A stretch of 9,645 nucleotides of DNA from an uncultured Bacillota bacterium (GTDB taxonomy: Bacteria; Bacillota_I; Bacilli_A; RF39; UBA660): NCBI GenBank assembly GCA_947383065.1, contig CANDCB010000017.1:1-9645 (forward strand), written 5' to 3'. Of this stretch, positions 1-6,008 are shown piece after piece. Both the position numbers and the translations under genes were made by a program. Position 1 is the stretch's first letter; each line of letters begins with the position of its first letter. The notes under the pieces are model-generated. The model was not told where the DNA came from, made no database searches, and was given only the letters and a program-made list of their open reading frames with translations.

Positions 1-111
1 ATGCAAAACAACAAAAAAATCTATCGTAAGTTTGGCGATATTAAAAGTCGCCCAAAAAGCGACTTAACTTTAAGAAATTTAAACACAAAATTAAAAAAAT
101 CACTTTTCTAG
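1..111 (+). CDS. Doubtful small basic ORF, possibly the 3' end of a gene cut by the window edge
   Basis: The frame is open from the first base of the window (ATG at 1-3) to a TAG at 109-111, giving 36 residues rich in Lys, Arg and Asn with no recognisable domain. Since the ATG sits exactly on the edge, no ribosome binding site can be examined and the frame may extend leftwards. The stop lies inside the terminator hairpin at 99-138. A 7-bp GC-containing hairpin at 45-65 falls inside the frame and could instead mean that the stretch is non-coding. I do not recognise the product and give this a low probability of being a real gene. Confidence 0.25.
   Translation: MQNNKKIYRKFGDIKSRPKSDLTLRNLNTKLKKSLF
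45..65. other. Perfect 7-bp hairpin (possible weak minus-strand terminator)
   Basis: AAGTCGC at 45-51 and GCGACTT at 59-65 are perfect complements around a 7-nt loop. Read on the minus strand the stem is followed by TTTTAAT, so it could act as a weak backup terminator behind the stronger one at 93-138. Read on the plus strand it has no U-tract. Confidence 0.4.
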
Positions 112-138
112 CGAATTAAAATTCGTTAAAAAAGTGAT
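93..138 (-). terminator. Intrinsic terminator of the XRE-membrane regulator gene
   Basis: Positions 99-138 form a near-perfect 19-bp inverted repeat (outer arms ATCACTTTT and AAAAGTGAT, inner arms CGAATT and AATTCG) with one C/A mismatch and one G-U pair. On the minus strand the stem is followed by seven U residues (A-run 93-99 on the plus strand). It lies about 35 bp past the stop codon at 172. Confidence 0.8.
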
Positions 139-171
139 ATTTAATCGTCAATAAAAAGATTTACTTTTACT

Positions 172-927
172 TTATATGTATAAATCTGTCTCAGTTATCT
201 CTTTATCATTACTTAAAGTAGTATATTTTACCTGAATTTTAACTTTTGAATTTTTATCAAAAATTTTTCCTGATTCTATCGTAAAAGAAATATTATCTAG
301 GGCATCATCAAATCTTTTATTAGTATCAAAATTATTTGTATAAGTTCCTATCATCTTATCATCAACTAACAATTTAACTTCATATTGAACAATTAAAGTC
401 TTACCAACTCTGTCTTCTCCTTGTGTCTCATAAGAAATACCTTTAATAACATACATAGTGGAATGATTATTATACATTATACAACCATTAACATTTAATG
501 GTGTATCTAAATCATTTTTTAAATCTACTGTCTTCATATCCGTAGTAGACGAAGATTTATTATTTTTAACTTCTCTATAAATAAGAAATATAGACATAAT
601 TAACAAAATACCCACTAAAACATATATAGTAATATTTTTAGTTTTACTATTATCTTTAATATTATTATCCAAAGTTTCTATTGTTTCTTTATTTTCAACT
701 TCTTTTCGATACTTCTCTTTATATTCTCCATCGACTATTTCTTCAACTCTTACATTAAATATATTACTTAAAGAAATTAACATCATAACATCAGGAGTAT
801 TTATTCCTTTTTCCCACTTAGAAATTGTCTTATTTTCAACTCCTAATAATTCTCCTAATTGCACCTGTGTTAAACCTTTTTCATTTCTTAACATCGCAAT
901 AAACTTGCCCATTTTTTCTAAATCCAT
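172..927 (-). CDS. Membrane-anchored XRE-family helix-turn-helix regulator
   Basis: This is a predicted DNA-binding protein fixed to the membrane. Residues about 8-61 form an XRE/Cro-type helix-turn-helix domain; the pattern LTQVQLGELLGV followed by TISKWEKG is typical of this family. A charged linker (62-98) leads to a single hydrophobic helix at about 99-117, and the remaining 130 residues would lie outside the cell. That C-terminal part has no motif I recognise. The start ATG has a GAGG ribosome binding site at 933-936 with 5-nt spacing. It is followed by a strong terminator and is separated from htpG by that gene's own terminator, so it is probably monocistronic. The layout suggests a one-component sensor in which the outer domain affects DNA binding. 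The signal and target genes are unknown, and no clear sigma-A promoter was found upstream. Confidence 0.88.
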   Translation of the reverse strand: MDLEKMGKFIAMLRNEKGLTQVQLGELLGVENKTISKWEKGINTPDVMMLISLSNIFNVRVEEIVDGEYKEKYRKEVENKETIETLDNNIKDNSKTKNITIYVLVGILLIMSIFLIYREVKNNKSSSTTDMKTVDLKNDLDTPLNVNGCIMYNNHSTMYVIKGISYETQGEDRVGKTLIVQYEVKLLVDDKMIGTYTNNFDTNKRFDDALDNISFTIESGKIFDKNSKVKIQVKYTTLSNDKEITETDLYI

Positions 928-1006
928 ATAAACCTCATAACCATCTTTTTAACATATAATTTAATTAATATTATCATAAAGTTTTAACGATTTAAATTAA
1001 AACATC

Positions 1007-1033
1007 AAAAAAGCAGTATATTTCTATACTACT
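1007..1033 (-). terminator. Intrinsic terminator of htpG, overlapping its stop codon
   Basis: On the minus strand a 9-bp stem (AGTAGTATA pairing with TATACTGCT, one G-U pair) with a GAAA loop is followed by six U residues (A-run 1007-1012 on the plus strand). The htpG stop codon TAG (1029-1031) is inside the 5' arm of the stem. Confidence 0.85.
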
Positions 1034-2900
1034 TACTCATTAAATCACAAATTAAATTAGTTAATTCTGTAGGATTTTCAACATTTAACCCTTCAATTAA
1101 TCTTGCTTGATTATATAATATCTTTGTATAATCAGCTAATTTTTCTTTGTCATTATCATATAAATCCTTAAGTTTATTAACAATAGGATGATTTTCATTA
1201 ATTTCTAAAACAATCTCAGCTTTTACATCATTTCCAGTTGGCATTGCCTTCATTATTTTTTCCATCTCTAATGAAATAGCCCCTTCTGTACTTAAACATA
1301 CTGGATGATTTTTTAACTTATTAGTAAATTTAACGCTCTTAACATCTTTTAAAGATTCCTTCATAACTTCAAACATACCTTTAAAGTCTTCATTTTTCTT
1401 CTCTAAAGCTTCTTTTTCTTCTGGACTATCTAATGATACATTTTCTGAAGCTACATTAGCAAATTTTTTACCTTCATATTCCATTAAAGCTTGTACTGTA
1501 AATTCATCAACATAATCTACTAAATATAATACTTCATAGTCCTGATCTTTAAATCTTTCAACATTAGGTAACAAATCAATCTTATCTAGACTCTCACCAG
1601 ACGCATAATAAATTTTATCTTGTCCTTCCTTCATATTACTAATATATTCTTTTAAAGTAATTAACTTTTTATTCTTTGAGCTATAAAATAATAATAAGTC
1701 TTTTAATGTATCATTATTCATCCCATATGAACTATAAATACCATATTTTAATTGCATTCCAAACGCTTCAAAGAATTTTTCATATTCTTCTCTATTTTCT
1801 TTTAATATTTCTTCTAAAGTACTCTTAATTTTCTTTTCAACACTTTTAGCTATTAACTTAAGTTGTCTATCTTGTTGTAATACTTCTCTTGATATATTTA
1901 ATGATATATCTTCACTATCTACAAGTCCTTTAATAAAACTAAAATAATCTGGTAATAAATCTGCACACTTATCCATTATTAATACCCCATTAGAATACAA
2001 TTGAAGACCTTTTTCATATTCCTTTGTATAATAATCATATGGTGCATGAGAAGGAATAAAAAGTAATGAATCATAAGAAATTTGCCCTTCAACTTTACTA
2101 TGAACTACTTTAATAGGATTCTCATAATCATAAAACTTATCAGAATAATAAGTATTATATTCCTCATCACTAACATCTTCGCTACTCTTTTTCCAAATCG
2201 GTACCATACTATTTAATGTTTTTAAAGTATCTGTATTTTCTTTATTTTCTTTCTTATCTTCAGTAACATCCATTTCCATTACAATAGGAAATTTAACATA
2301 ATCAGAATATTTCTTTACTATTCCTTCTATTCTTCTTTCATCTAAATATTCATCATAATTTTCATTTTCAGTATTATCTTTCAAAAGTAATGTTATTTCT
2401 GTTCCAACACTATCTTTTTTACTTTTCTTAATAGTATATCCAGATTCTCCATCACTAGTCCATAAATAAGCTTCATCACTACCATAAGCCCGACTTAATA
2501 CTCTTATCTCTTTAGCAACCATAAAAGCTGAATAAAATCCTACACCAAACTGTCCAATAATATTTATATCTTTATTCTTCTCATTTAATTCTTTAAATAA
2601 AGATGAACCACTTTTAGCAATTACTCCTAAATTTTCATCAAGTTCTTCTTCACTCATTCCAATACCATTATCATTAATAGTAATTGTCCTATCTTCTTTA
2701 TTAAAACTTATATTAATTTTAAAATCATCTTTTTCAATATTTATATTACTATCTGTTAATGATTTATAATATAACTTATCAATTGCATCACTTGCATTAG
2801 ATATTAACTCTCTTAAAAATATATCTTTATTTGTATAAACAGAATTAATCATTAAATCCAATAATTTTTTTGATTCTGCTCTAAATTGTTTTTTTGCCAT
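1029..2900 (-). CDS. htpG: Chaperone HtpG (bacterial Hsp90)
   Basis: This is the cytosolic ATP-dependent chaperone of the Hsp90 family, which acts as a homodimer on late folding intermediates. With the start at 2900 it is 623 residues, a normal full length. The N-terminal GHKL ATPase domain shows ELISNASDAIDK (E31, N35), DNGIGM (77-82) and GQFGVGFYSAF (116-126). The middle domain carries LNISREVLQQ with the conserved R338. The remaining C-terminal part is the dimerisation domain, and no key residue is visibly missing. A TTG 18 bases upstream (2918) would add six residues, but ATG at 2900 is preferred. It gives the usual MAKKQF-like N-terminus and has AAAGGTGA at 2906-2913 with correct spacing. 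The gene has its own promoter with a CIRCE-type operator, and its own terminator. Arginine is mostly coded by AGA in the codons I checked. Confidence 0.98.
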   Translation of the reverse strand: MAKKQFRAESKKLLDLMINSVYTNKDIFLRELISNASDAIDKLYYKSLTDSNINIEKDDFKINISFNKEDRTITINDNGIGMSEEELDENLGVIAKSGSSLFKELNEKNKDINIIGQFGVGFYSAFMVAKEIRVLSRAYGSDEAYLWTSDGESGYTIKKSKKDSVGTEITLLLKDNTENENYDEYLDERRIEGIVKKYSDYVKFPIVMEMDVTEDKKENKENTDTLKTLNSMVPIWKKSSEDVSDEEYNTYYSDKFYDYENPIKVVHSKVEGQISYDSLLFIPSHAPYDYYTKEYEKGLQLYSNGVLIMDKCADLLPDYFSFIKGLVDSEDISLNISREVLQQDRQLKLIAKSVEKKIKSTLEEILKENREEYEKFFEAFGMQLKYGIYSSYGMNNDTLKDLLLFYSSKNKKLITLKEYISNMKEGQDKIYYASGESLDKIDLLPNVERFKDQDYEVLYLVDYVDEFTVQALMEYEGKKFANVASENVSLDSPEEKEALEKKNEDFKGMFEVMKESLKDVKSVKFTNKLKNHPVCLSTEGAISLEMEKIMKAMPTGNDVKAEIVLEINENHPIVNKLKDLYDNDKEKLADYTKILYNQARLIEGLNVENPTELTNLICDLMSK

Positions 2901-2905
2901 AATCT

Positions 2906-2913
2906 TCACCTTT
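2906..2913 (-). promoter_or_regulatory. Ribosome binding site deciding the htpG start
   Basis: On the minus strand AAAGGTGA lies 5 nt before ATG at 2900. The alternative TTG at 2918 is upstream of this site and would lie at about the predicted transcription start, so it cannot be the main start. Confidence 0.75.
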
Positions 2914-2926
2914 CTCAATTAAATGA

Positions 2927-2956
2927 ATAATACCACCACTTATTAGCACTTGTCAA
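2927..2956 (-). promoter_or_regulatory. Sigma-A promoter of htpG
   Basis: Minus strand: a perfect -35 TTGACA (2951-2956) and -10 TATTAT (2927-2932) separated by 18 bp. Transcription should start near 2920, about 20 nt before the start codon. The -35 box overlaps the CIRCE-type operator. Confidence 0.8.
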
Positions 2957-2969
2957 TAGAGACTGCCAA
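2943..2969 (-). promoter_or_regulatory. CIRCE-type operator (HrcA binding site) upstream of htpG
   Basis: On the minus strand the sequence reads TTGGCAGTC, then exactly nine bases, then AAGTGCTAA. The established CIRCE consensus is TTAGCACTC-N9-GAGTGCTAA, so 15 of 18 arm positions match and the spacer length is exact. It overlaps the htpG -35 box, the expected place for HrcA repression. No hrcA gene is in the window, so control by HrcA is inferred from the site alone. Confidence 0.78.
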
Positions 2970-2999
2970 CTTTTATAAACTTTTTATAGGTGATATAGG

Positions 3000-3022
3000 C
3001 TAATAGACAGCGTGTTGTTTAG
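3000..3022. promoter_or_regulatory. Imperfect inverted repeat, candidate TetR-family operator
   Basis: CTAATAGACA (3000-3009), a 3-bp centre, and TGTTGTTTAG (3013-3022) form an inverted repeat with 8 of 10 positions paired. It ends three bases before the -35 box of the adjacent TetR-type gene, so it could be an autoregulatory operator. The assignment rests only on symmetry and position. Confidence 0.35.
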
Positions 3023-3025
3023 TTC

Positions 3026-3054
3026 TTGAATATCTATCAAATTTATATTATAAT
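3026..3054 (+). promoter_or_regulatory. Sigma-A promoter of the TetR-family gene
   Basis: TTGAAT (3026-3031) and a perfect TATAAT (3049-3054) are spaced by 17 bp. Transcription would start near 3061, giving a leader of about 35 nt that contains AAAGGGTG. Confidence 0.8.
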
Positions 3055-3095
3055 GAAAATAGGTAGAAAATAGGTAAAAGGTAAAGGGTGATGAA

Positions 3096-3644
3096 ATGGA
3101 CAAAAGGATACTCAATACTAAAAAAAAGTTAAACAATGCACTTTTAGTATTAATAAGAGAGAAAAAACTGAAAGATATAACAGTTTTAGAACTATGTAAA
3201 CAAGCACAAATAAATCGAACCACATTCTATAAATATTATAAGGATGTTGATGATTTAGTCTTAAAAATAGAAGAATCTTTAATTCAAGATTTAGAAAAAA
3301 ACATTATAGATATCAAAAGAAATTATCTAATTTCATTTACAAGTAAAATTATAGATACTATTTCCAATCATACTGAAATATATGGCCGTTTATTAAGTGA
3401 CAATGGCGACCACACTTTTCTAAGAAGAATATTAAGTTTAGTATATAATGAAAGTATAAATGAATGGGAAAAATTATTAAAAAAAGCCACACGTGCCGAT
3501 CTCGAAAAAATATATAGTTTTATTGTCGATGGTACAATTGGCATAATTGAAGAATGGATTAAAAATAATTGTATTGAAGAACCTAATAATGTTTCCATAT
3601 TTATTAACAAAATATGTATGAGTGGTCTAAGTAGTTTTATTTAA
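3096..3644 (+). CDS. TetR/AcrR-family transcriptional regulator
   Basis: This 182-residue protein has the size and shape of a TetR-family repressor, normally a ligand-responsive homodimer. The N-terminal DNA-binding domain spans about residues 5-52. The recognition region ITVLELCKQAQINRTTFYKYYKD includes the RTTFYKYYK element typical of the family. The rest is helical and diverged, as expected for a ligand-binding and dimerisation domain, so the ligand cannot be predicted. The start is set by AAAGGGTG at 3083-3090 with 5-nt spacing; another ATG at 3091 is out of frame and soon stops. The gene is divergent from htpG across 195 bp, has its own promoter, and converges on the lipoprotein gene with a shared terminator. 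No efflux pump or enzyme gene is directly co-transcribed with it, so its target is probably elsewhere or is the gene itself. Confidence 0.9.
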   Translation: MDKRILNTKKKLNNALLVLIREKKLKDITVLELCKQAQINRTTFYKYYKDVDDLVLKIEESLIQDLEKNIIDIKRNYLISFTSKIIDTISNHTEIYGRLLSDNGDHTFLRRILSLVYNESINEWEKLLKKATRADLEKIYSFIVDGTIGIIEEWIKNNCIEEPNNVSIFINKICMSGLSSFI

Positions 3645-3662
3645 AATTAGAATTATTATATC

Positions 3663-3698
3663 AAAAAAACCTAGTTAATTTTTTCAACTGGGTTTTTT
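3663..3698. terminator. Bidirectional intrinsic terminator between convergent genes
   Basis: Seven pairs, CCTAGTT (3670-3676) with AACTGGG (3686-3692), one of them G-U, are flanked by an A-run on the left and six T on the right. Either strand therefore gives a stem followed by U residues. It ends both the TetR-family gene (stop at 3644) and the lipoprotein gene (stop at 3707). Confidence 0.88.
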
Positions 3699-3706
3699 AA
3701 TATCCA

Positions 3707-4396
3707 TTATTTTAAATTATCATTTAAAATAATCTCTTTTCTTATTTCTTCTATATCATTTATTTCATAATAAACTACTACTAGATTATTATCTTTATTT
3801 ATATATAAACTATAACCATCATTTTTTATATTCATCATTGTAAAATCAATATCATCACTTTTTATATTACTTTTTAAAAGATTATAAAAGGTATCATTTT
3901 CATAACCATATATCTTTAAAATTTCTTCATTATTTAAAACTTTCCCTGTCTCTTTAGAAATAACATAGACATTACTTTTTTCTTCCCCTATATTTCCTTC
4001 TATATATAAACAATATTTTTGAATAATAGAAAAATACCCTTCACTTTCAAAGTAATCATAACTAATAATATTTCCTTGTTTCATTACATTATCTAAAACT
4101 TTCATATTCTTAAAACTTTTTTTAACAAAACTACTAAGTTCTAAATTAACATTAATTACATTATCACTTTTTATATTAACAACTAAATTTTGCATATTAT
4201 AAGAAGTATTATCCATAAGGACTAGTTTTCGATAATCTTCCAAATAAATATATTCTTTATTATCATCTATTTTAGCCAAAACAAATTTTTCTTCTTTTAA
4301 TCCTTCATCTTTTTCTAACTCTACTTGTTCTTTTCTACATCCACACATAAACGTTAGAACAATTACTAAAGTAATTATTACCTTATACTTCTTCAT
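3707..4396 (-). CDS. Predicted lipoprotein of unknown function
   Basis: The 229-residue product starts with a lipoprotein signal: MKKYK, a hydrophobic core at about 6-17, and a lipobox-like M-C-G-C with the lipidated cysteine at C20. It should therefore be anchored to the outer face of the cytoplasmic membrane. The mature part is rich in Lys, Asp, Glu, Asn and Ile and looks soluble and folded. I recognise no enzyme or binding-protein motif. C18 beside C20 makes the lipobox slightly unusual. The start has AGGAG at 4405-4409 with 8-nt spacing and a TATAAT -10 box at 4416-4421. It lies downstream of the 37-residue basic protein gene on the same strand but is separated from it by a terminator, so it is probably its own unit. 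It converges on the TetR-family gene. Confidence 0.82.
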   Translation of the reverse strand: MKKYKVIITLVIVLTFMCGCRKEQVELEKDEGLKEEKFVLAKIDDNKEYIYLEDYRKLVLMDNTSYNMQNLVVNIKSDNVINVNLELSSFVKKSFKNMKVLDNVMKQGNIISYDYFESEGYFSIIQKYCLYIEGNIGEEKSNVYVISKETGKVLNNEEILKIYGYENDTFYNLLKSNIKSDDIDFTMMNIKNDGYSLYINKDNNLVVVYYEINDIEEIRKEIILNDNLK

Positions 4397-4415
4397 ATTA
4401 ATATCTCCTAAGAGA

Positions 4416-4421
4416 ATTATA
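4416..4421 (-). promoter_or_regulatory. -10 box of the lipoprotein gene
   Basis: Minus-strand TATAAT lies just upstream of the AGGAG site of the lipoprotein gene. The only correctly spaced -35 candidate is TATTTT, 17 bp upstream, which is poor, so the promoter is probably weak or needs an activator. Confidence 0.45.
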
Positions 4422-4429
4422 TACCATTT

Positions 4430-4461
4430 CCCAAAATAAAAATAGACATTACCGTCTATTT
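4430..4461 (-). terminator. Intrinsic terminator after the 37-residue protein gene
   Basis: AAATAGAC (4440-4447) and GTCTATTT (4454-4461) form an 8-bp perfect stem with a 6-nt loop. On the minus strand it is followed by a T-rich tail (TTTTATTTT). It starts immediately after the stop codon at 4463-4465. Confidence 0.7.
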
Positions 4462-4462
4462 A

Positions 4463-4576
4463 TTACTTACTTTCTTTTTTCTTTTTATTTTTTGCTACTA
4501 GTTTTACTTTTACTCCTCTTAGCGCTCCAAATTTTTTCTTAACACCTTCAGGTAAATTTGCTTTATAAGTTCTCAT
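4463..4576 (-). CDS. Very basic 37-residue small protein
   Basis: A short frame runs from ATG at 4574-4576 to TAA at 4463-4465. It has one of the best ribosome binding sites in the window: AGGAGG within GAGGAGGTG, 6 nt before the ATG. The product has 12 Lys and 2 Arg against 2 Glu, with a central hydrophobic/Gly part (residues 16-28) and a Lys-rich tail (29-37). There is no transmembrane segment, cysteine or signal peptide. It has its own good promoter and a terminator directly after the stop, which together make expression likely. Charge and size suggest binding to RNA, ribosome or DNA, but that is inference only; I do not recognise the family. It follows the TSCPD and three-helix membrane protein genes on the same strand and may also be reached by read-through from them. 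Confidence 0.75.
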   Translation of the reverse strand: MRTYKANLPEGVKKKFGALRGVKVKLVAKNKKKKESK

Positions 4577-4616
4577 AATGCACCTCCTCATTAATAACTA
4601 ATCAATTATAACATGT

Positions 4617-4644
4617 ATTATACTAAAAATGTACTAAAATTCAA
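4617..4644 (-). promoter_or_regulatory. Sigma-A promoter of the 37-residue protein gene
   Basis: Minus strand: TTGAAT (4639-4644), 16 bp, TATAAT (4617-4622). The -35 box overlaps the TGA stop (4641-4643) of the upstream membrane protein gene. A second TATAAT at 4605-4610, preceded by TG in the extended -10 position, may give an alternative start. Confidence 0.72.
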
Positions 4645-5003
4645 GGCAATAAAGTAAATTTTACAATTGAAAATGAATAAGCCATCACTACAAACAATAT
4701 TAACAACATAAATACAGTTGAATTAAAACGTCCTTTATTTTTTCTTACATCTATTATCATATAAATATAAAAACTCCCCAAAAATATAAACAAAATAAGA
4801 GAACTTAATTTATTTAAAACTTTTACTAACCATAAAGGATATAAAATAGAGAAGAAAAAAATATAAATAAATGAAAAAACATAAAATTTTCCATATAGCA
4901 CTTTTATATTATCCGGTATTTGTTTTTTTACATTAAAAGAATTTTTATTATTTATATTTTTTTCTTCTTTTAATTTTTTATTCCTATTTACTTTGTTCCT
5001 CAT
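4641..5003 (-). CDS. Small integral membrane protein with three predicted helices
   Basis: The 120-residue product has a strongly charged, Lys/Asn-rich N-terminal tail (1-35) and three hydrophobic segments at about 40-62, 67-85 and 96-114, with a basic loop KNKGR at 88-92 between the last two. No family is recognised. Its start at 5003 lies 20 nt inside the end of the upstream TSCPD gene. The only ribosome binding site candidate is a weak ACAGG close to the ATG, so translation is probably coupled to the upstream gene. No terminator separates it from the 37-residue protein gene downstream. Composition is very AT-rich with many AAA/AAT codons, as usual for such proteins in this genome. The three helices and overlap make a real gene likely; function is unknown. 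Confidence 0.78.
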   Translation of the reverse strand: MRNKVNRNKKLKEEKNINNKNSFNVKKQIPDNIKVLYGKFYVFSFIYIFFFSILYPLWLVKVLNKLSSLILFIFLGSFYIYMIIDVRKNKGRFNSTVFMLLILFVVMAYSFSIVKFTLLP

Positions 5004-5241
5004 AAGCCTGTCTTACTGCCTTTGCTAATTGATCAGCACAAGAAGTACCTCTCATACCACATTGATTACCTTCTAGTTTTTCTGTAATATAATCTACAGT
5101 TTGACCATCTAATAATTTTGATAAGGCCTGTAAATTACCAGGACATCCTCCCATAAACTTTATATCAGTTATTTTATCTCCTTCAATATTAAAACTAATA
5201 TTTAAAGAACACGTCCCTTTAGTTTTATAATTATACTCCAT
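4984..5241 (-). CDS. TSCPD-domain protein, TIGR03905-like
   Basis: The 85-residue protein matches, by recognition, the short uncharacterised family TIGR03905 that contains a TSCPD domain. Key features are GGCPGN at 31-36, and C-G-M-R-G-T-S-C-A-D at 61-70, where this copy has TSCAD in place of the name-giving TSCPD. Four cysteines (C11, C33, C61, C68) are well placed to bind a metal or take part in thiol chemistry; that is inference. In other proteins the TSCPD domain is found at the C-terminus of some ribonucleotide reductases, but no reductase gene is nearby. The length equals the usual family length. ATG at 5241 has GGTG at 5248-5251 as its ribosome binding site. It is the first gene of a unit with the overlapping membrane protein gene. 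Confidence 0.88.
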   Translation of the reverse strand: MEYNYKTKGTCSLNISFNIEGDKITDIKFMGGCPGNLQALSKLLDGQTVDYITEKLEGNQCGMRGTSCADQLAKAVRQAYEEQSK

Positions 5242-5257
5242 CTATATCACCACTTTA

Positions 5258-5286
5258 ATTATAAAAAAAACATAATAATTAATCAA
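5258..5286 (-). promoter_or_regulatory. Sigma-A promoter of the TSCPD operon
   Basis: Minus strand: TTGATT (5281-5286), 17 bp, TATAAT (5258-5263). The predicted start near 5251 would leave a leader of only about 10 nt that barely includes the GGTG element. The real start may therefore be a few bases upstream, or the message may have a very short leader. Confidence 0.6.
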
Positions 5287-5288
5287 TT

Positions 5289-5326
5289 AAAAAAAATAAT
5301 TAAATTATTAAAACTTAATTATTTTT
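5289..5326 (-). terminator. Intrinsic terminator of the DUF5684-like gene, overlapping its stop codon
   Basis: AAAAATAATTAA (5292-5303) and TTAATTATTTTT (5315-5326) are 12-bp perfect complements with an 11-nt loop. On the minus strand the stem runs into an eight-T tract. The stop codon TAA at 5319-5321 is inside the stem. The stem contains only A-T pairs, which is weak for a terminator despite its length. Confidence 0.65.
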
Positions 5327-5864
5327 CACTTGTTTCACTATCAGTTTTTTCTGATGATTCTGTAGCTACAGAATCATTTGTAGTGCTAGCACTACTTTTA
5401 GCATCAAATAAACCATTTGGTGTTACTTTTACATCATTATTCCATACATCATTTTTAGAATATCCTAATAATGGAATAGTTATAAAACCAAAGAATACAG
5501 TTAAAACAATCCAACCAGTTGACTTACCAAATTTCTTTGATAAATTATAAGCTATGTTAATATTAGCTAATACTGATGCAATAGTACCAAGAAAAGATAA
5601 ACTATCTAATTTCATAATACTTATAATAGATGATGCTATAGCGATTAAAAACCACCACCATTGTAGGCCTGCTATCTCTACTAAAACCCAATTGTTATAA
5701 TAAGGAATAATTGCTTCCCAACCATTCTTTCCTGCTTTTTGGAATAATTTCCATAACCCAATAACATAAAAAATTAACCAAGCAATAACAATAATAGCTG
5801 CAACAATTATAATTCCTACTGAAGCAGCAAGTAAAGTAGCAAAAGCCTCTGAATCATAACCCAT
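5319..5864 (-). CDS. DUF5684-like multi-pass membrane protein
   Basis: With the start at 5864 the product has 181 residues. The segment LWKLFQKAGKNGWEAIIPYYNNWVL (within 38-62) is the hallmark of the DUF5684 family, membrane proteins of unknown function that in some bacteria are attached to signal peptidase-like domains. Hydrophobic helices are at about 12-36, 60-83, 88-104 and 117-134. After GYSKND the protein ends in a flexible Ser/Thr/Glu-rich tail (from about 144). The ATG at 5864 is preferred over a GTG two codons upstream (5870). The GGAAG-type site at 5872-5879 is 9 nt from the ATG but only 3 nt from the GTG. It is transcribed from its own promoter, divergent from the aminotransferase-GNAT gene, and has a terminator before the TSCPD operon. 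Confidence 0.85.
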   Translation of the reverse strand: MGYDSEAFATLLAASVGIIIVAAIIVIAWLIFYVIGLWKLFQKAGKNGWEAIIPYYNNWVLVEIAGLQWWWFLIAIASSIISIMKLDSLSFLGTIASVLANINIAYNLSKKFGKSTGWIVLTVFFGFITIPLLGYSKNDVWNNDVKVTPNGLFDAKSSASTTNDSVATESSEKTDSETSEK

Positions 5865-5888
5865 AATCACACTTCCTTTCTATAAATA

Positions 5889-5917
5889 ATTATACATAAA
5901 GTACTAAAAATAGACAA
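5889..5917 (-). promoter_or_regulatory. Sigma-A promoter of the DUF5684-like gene
   Basis: Minus strand: TTGTCT (5912-5917), 17 bp, perfect TATAAT (5889-5894). Transcription would begin near 5882, just ahead of the ribosome binding site. The spacer contains the ATTTTTAGTA element also seen in the promoter at 4617-4644. Confidence 0.72.
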
Positions 5918-5926
5918 GAAAATTTT

Positions 5927-5961
5927 AATTTAAATATATTTATTATTAAATTATTTAAATT
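5927..5961. repeat. Spaced 9-bp inverted repeat in a divergent intergenic region
   Basis: AATTTAAAT (5927-5935) and ATTTAAATT (5953-5961) are perfect inverted copies separated by 17 bp of A+T only. They lie between the two divergent promoters. They may be a regulator site or UP-element-like DNA, but such AT-only matches are easily due to chance in this genome. Confidence 0.3.
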
Positions 5962-6008
5962 TATAAAAAAATATGCAAAAACTTTTATTTTCAAATCATT
6001 TACACAAA

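Noticed and set aside
2901..2918. Longer htpG N-terminus starting at TTG 2918
   Set aside because: The ribosome binding site at 2906-2913 is downstream of this codon, and the predicted transcript start is near 2920. ATG 2900 also gives the normal Hsp90 N-terminus.
3058..3079. Tandem AATAGGTAGAA / AATAGGTAAAA repeat in the TetR-gene leader
   Set aside because: Only two imperfect 11-bp units in purine-rich leader sequence next to the ribosome binding site; likely just composition.
2984..3223. Minus-strand open frame of 79 codons
   Set aside because: It lies antisense to the start of the TetR-family gene and its promoter, has no convincing ribosome binding site, and its composition is that expected from reading AT-rich coding DNA backwards.
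3368..3610. Minus-strand open frame of 80 codons
   Set aside because: It is entirely antisense within the TetR-family gene, which has a clear domain, promoter and ribosome binding site.
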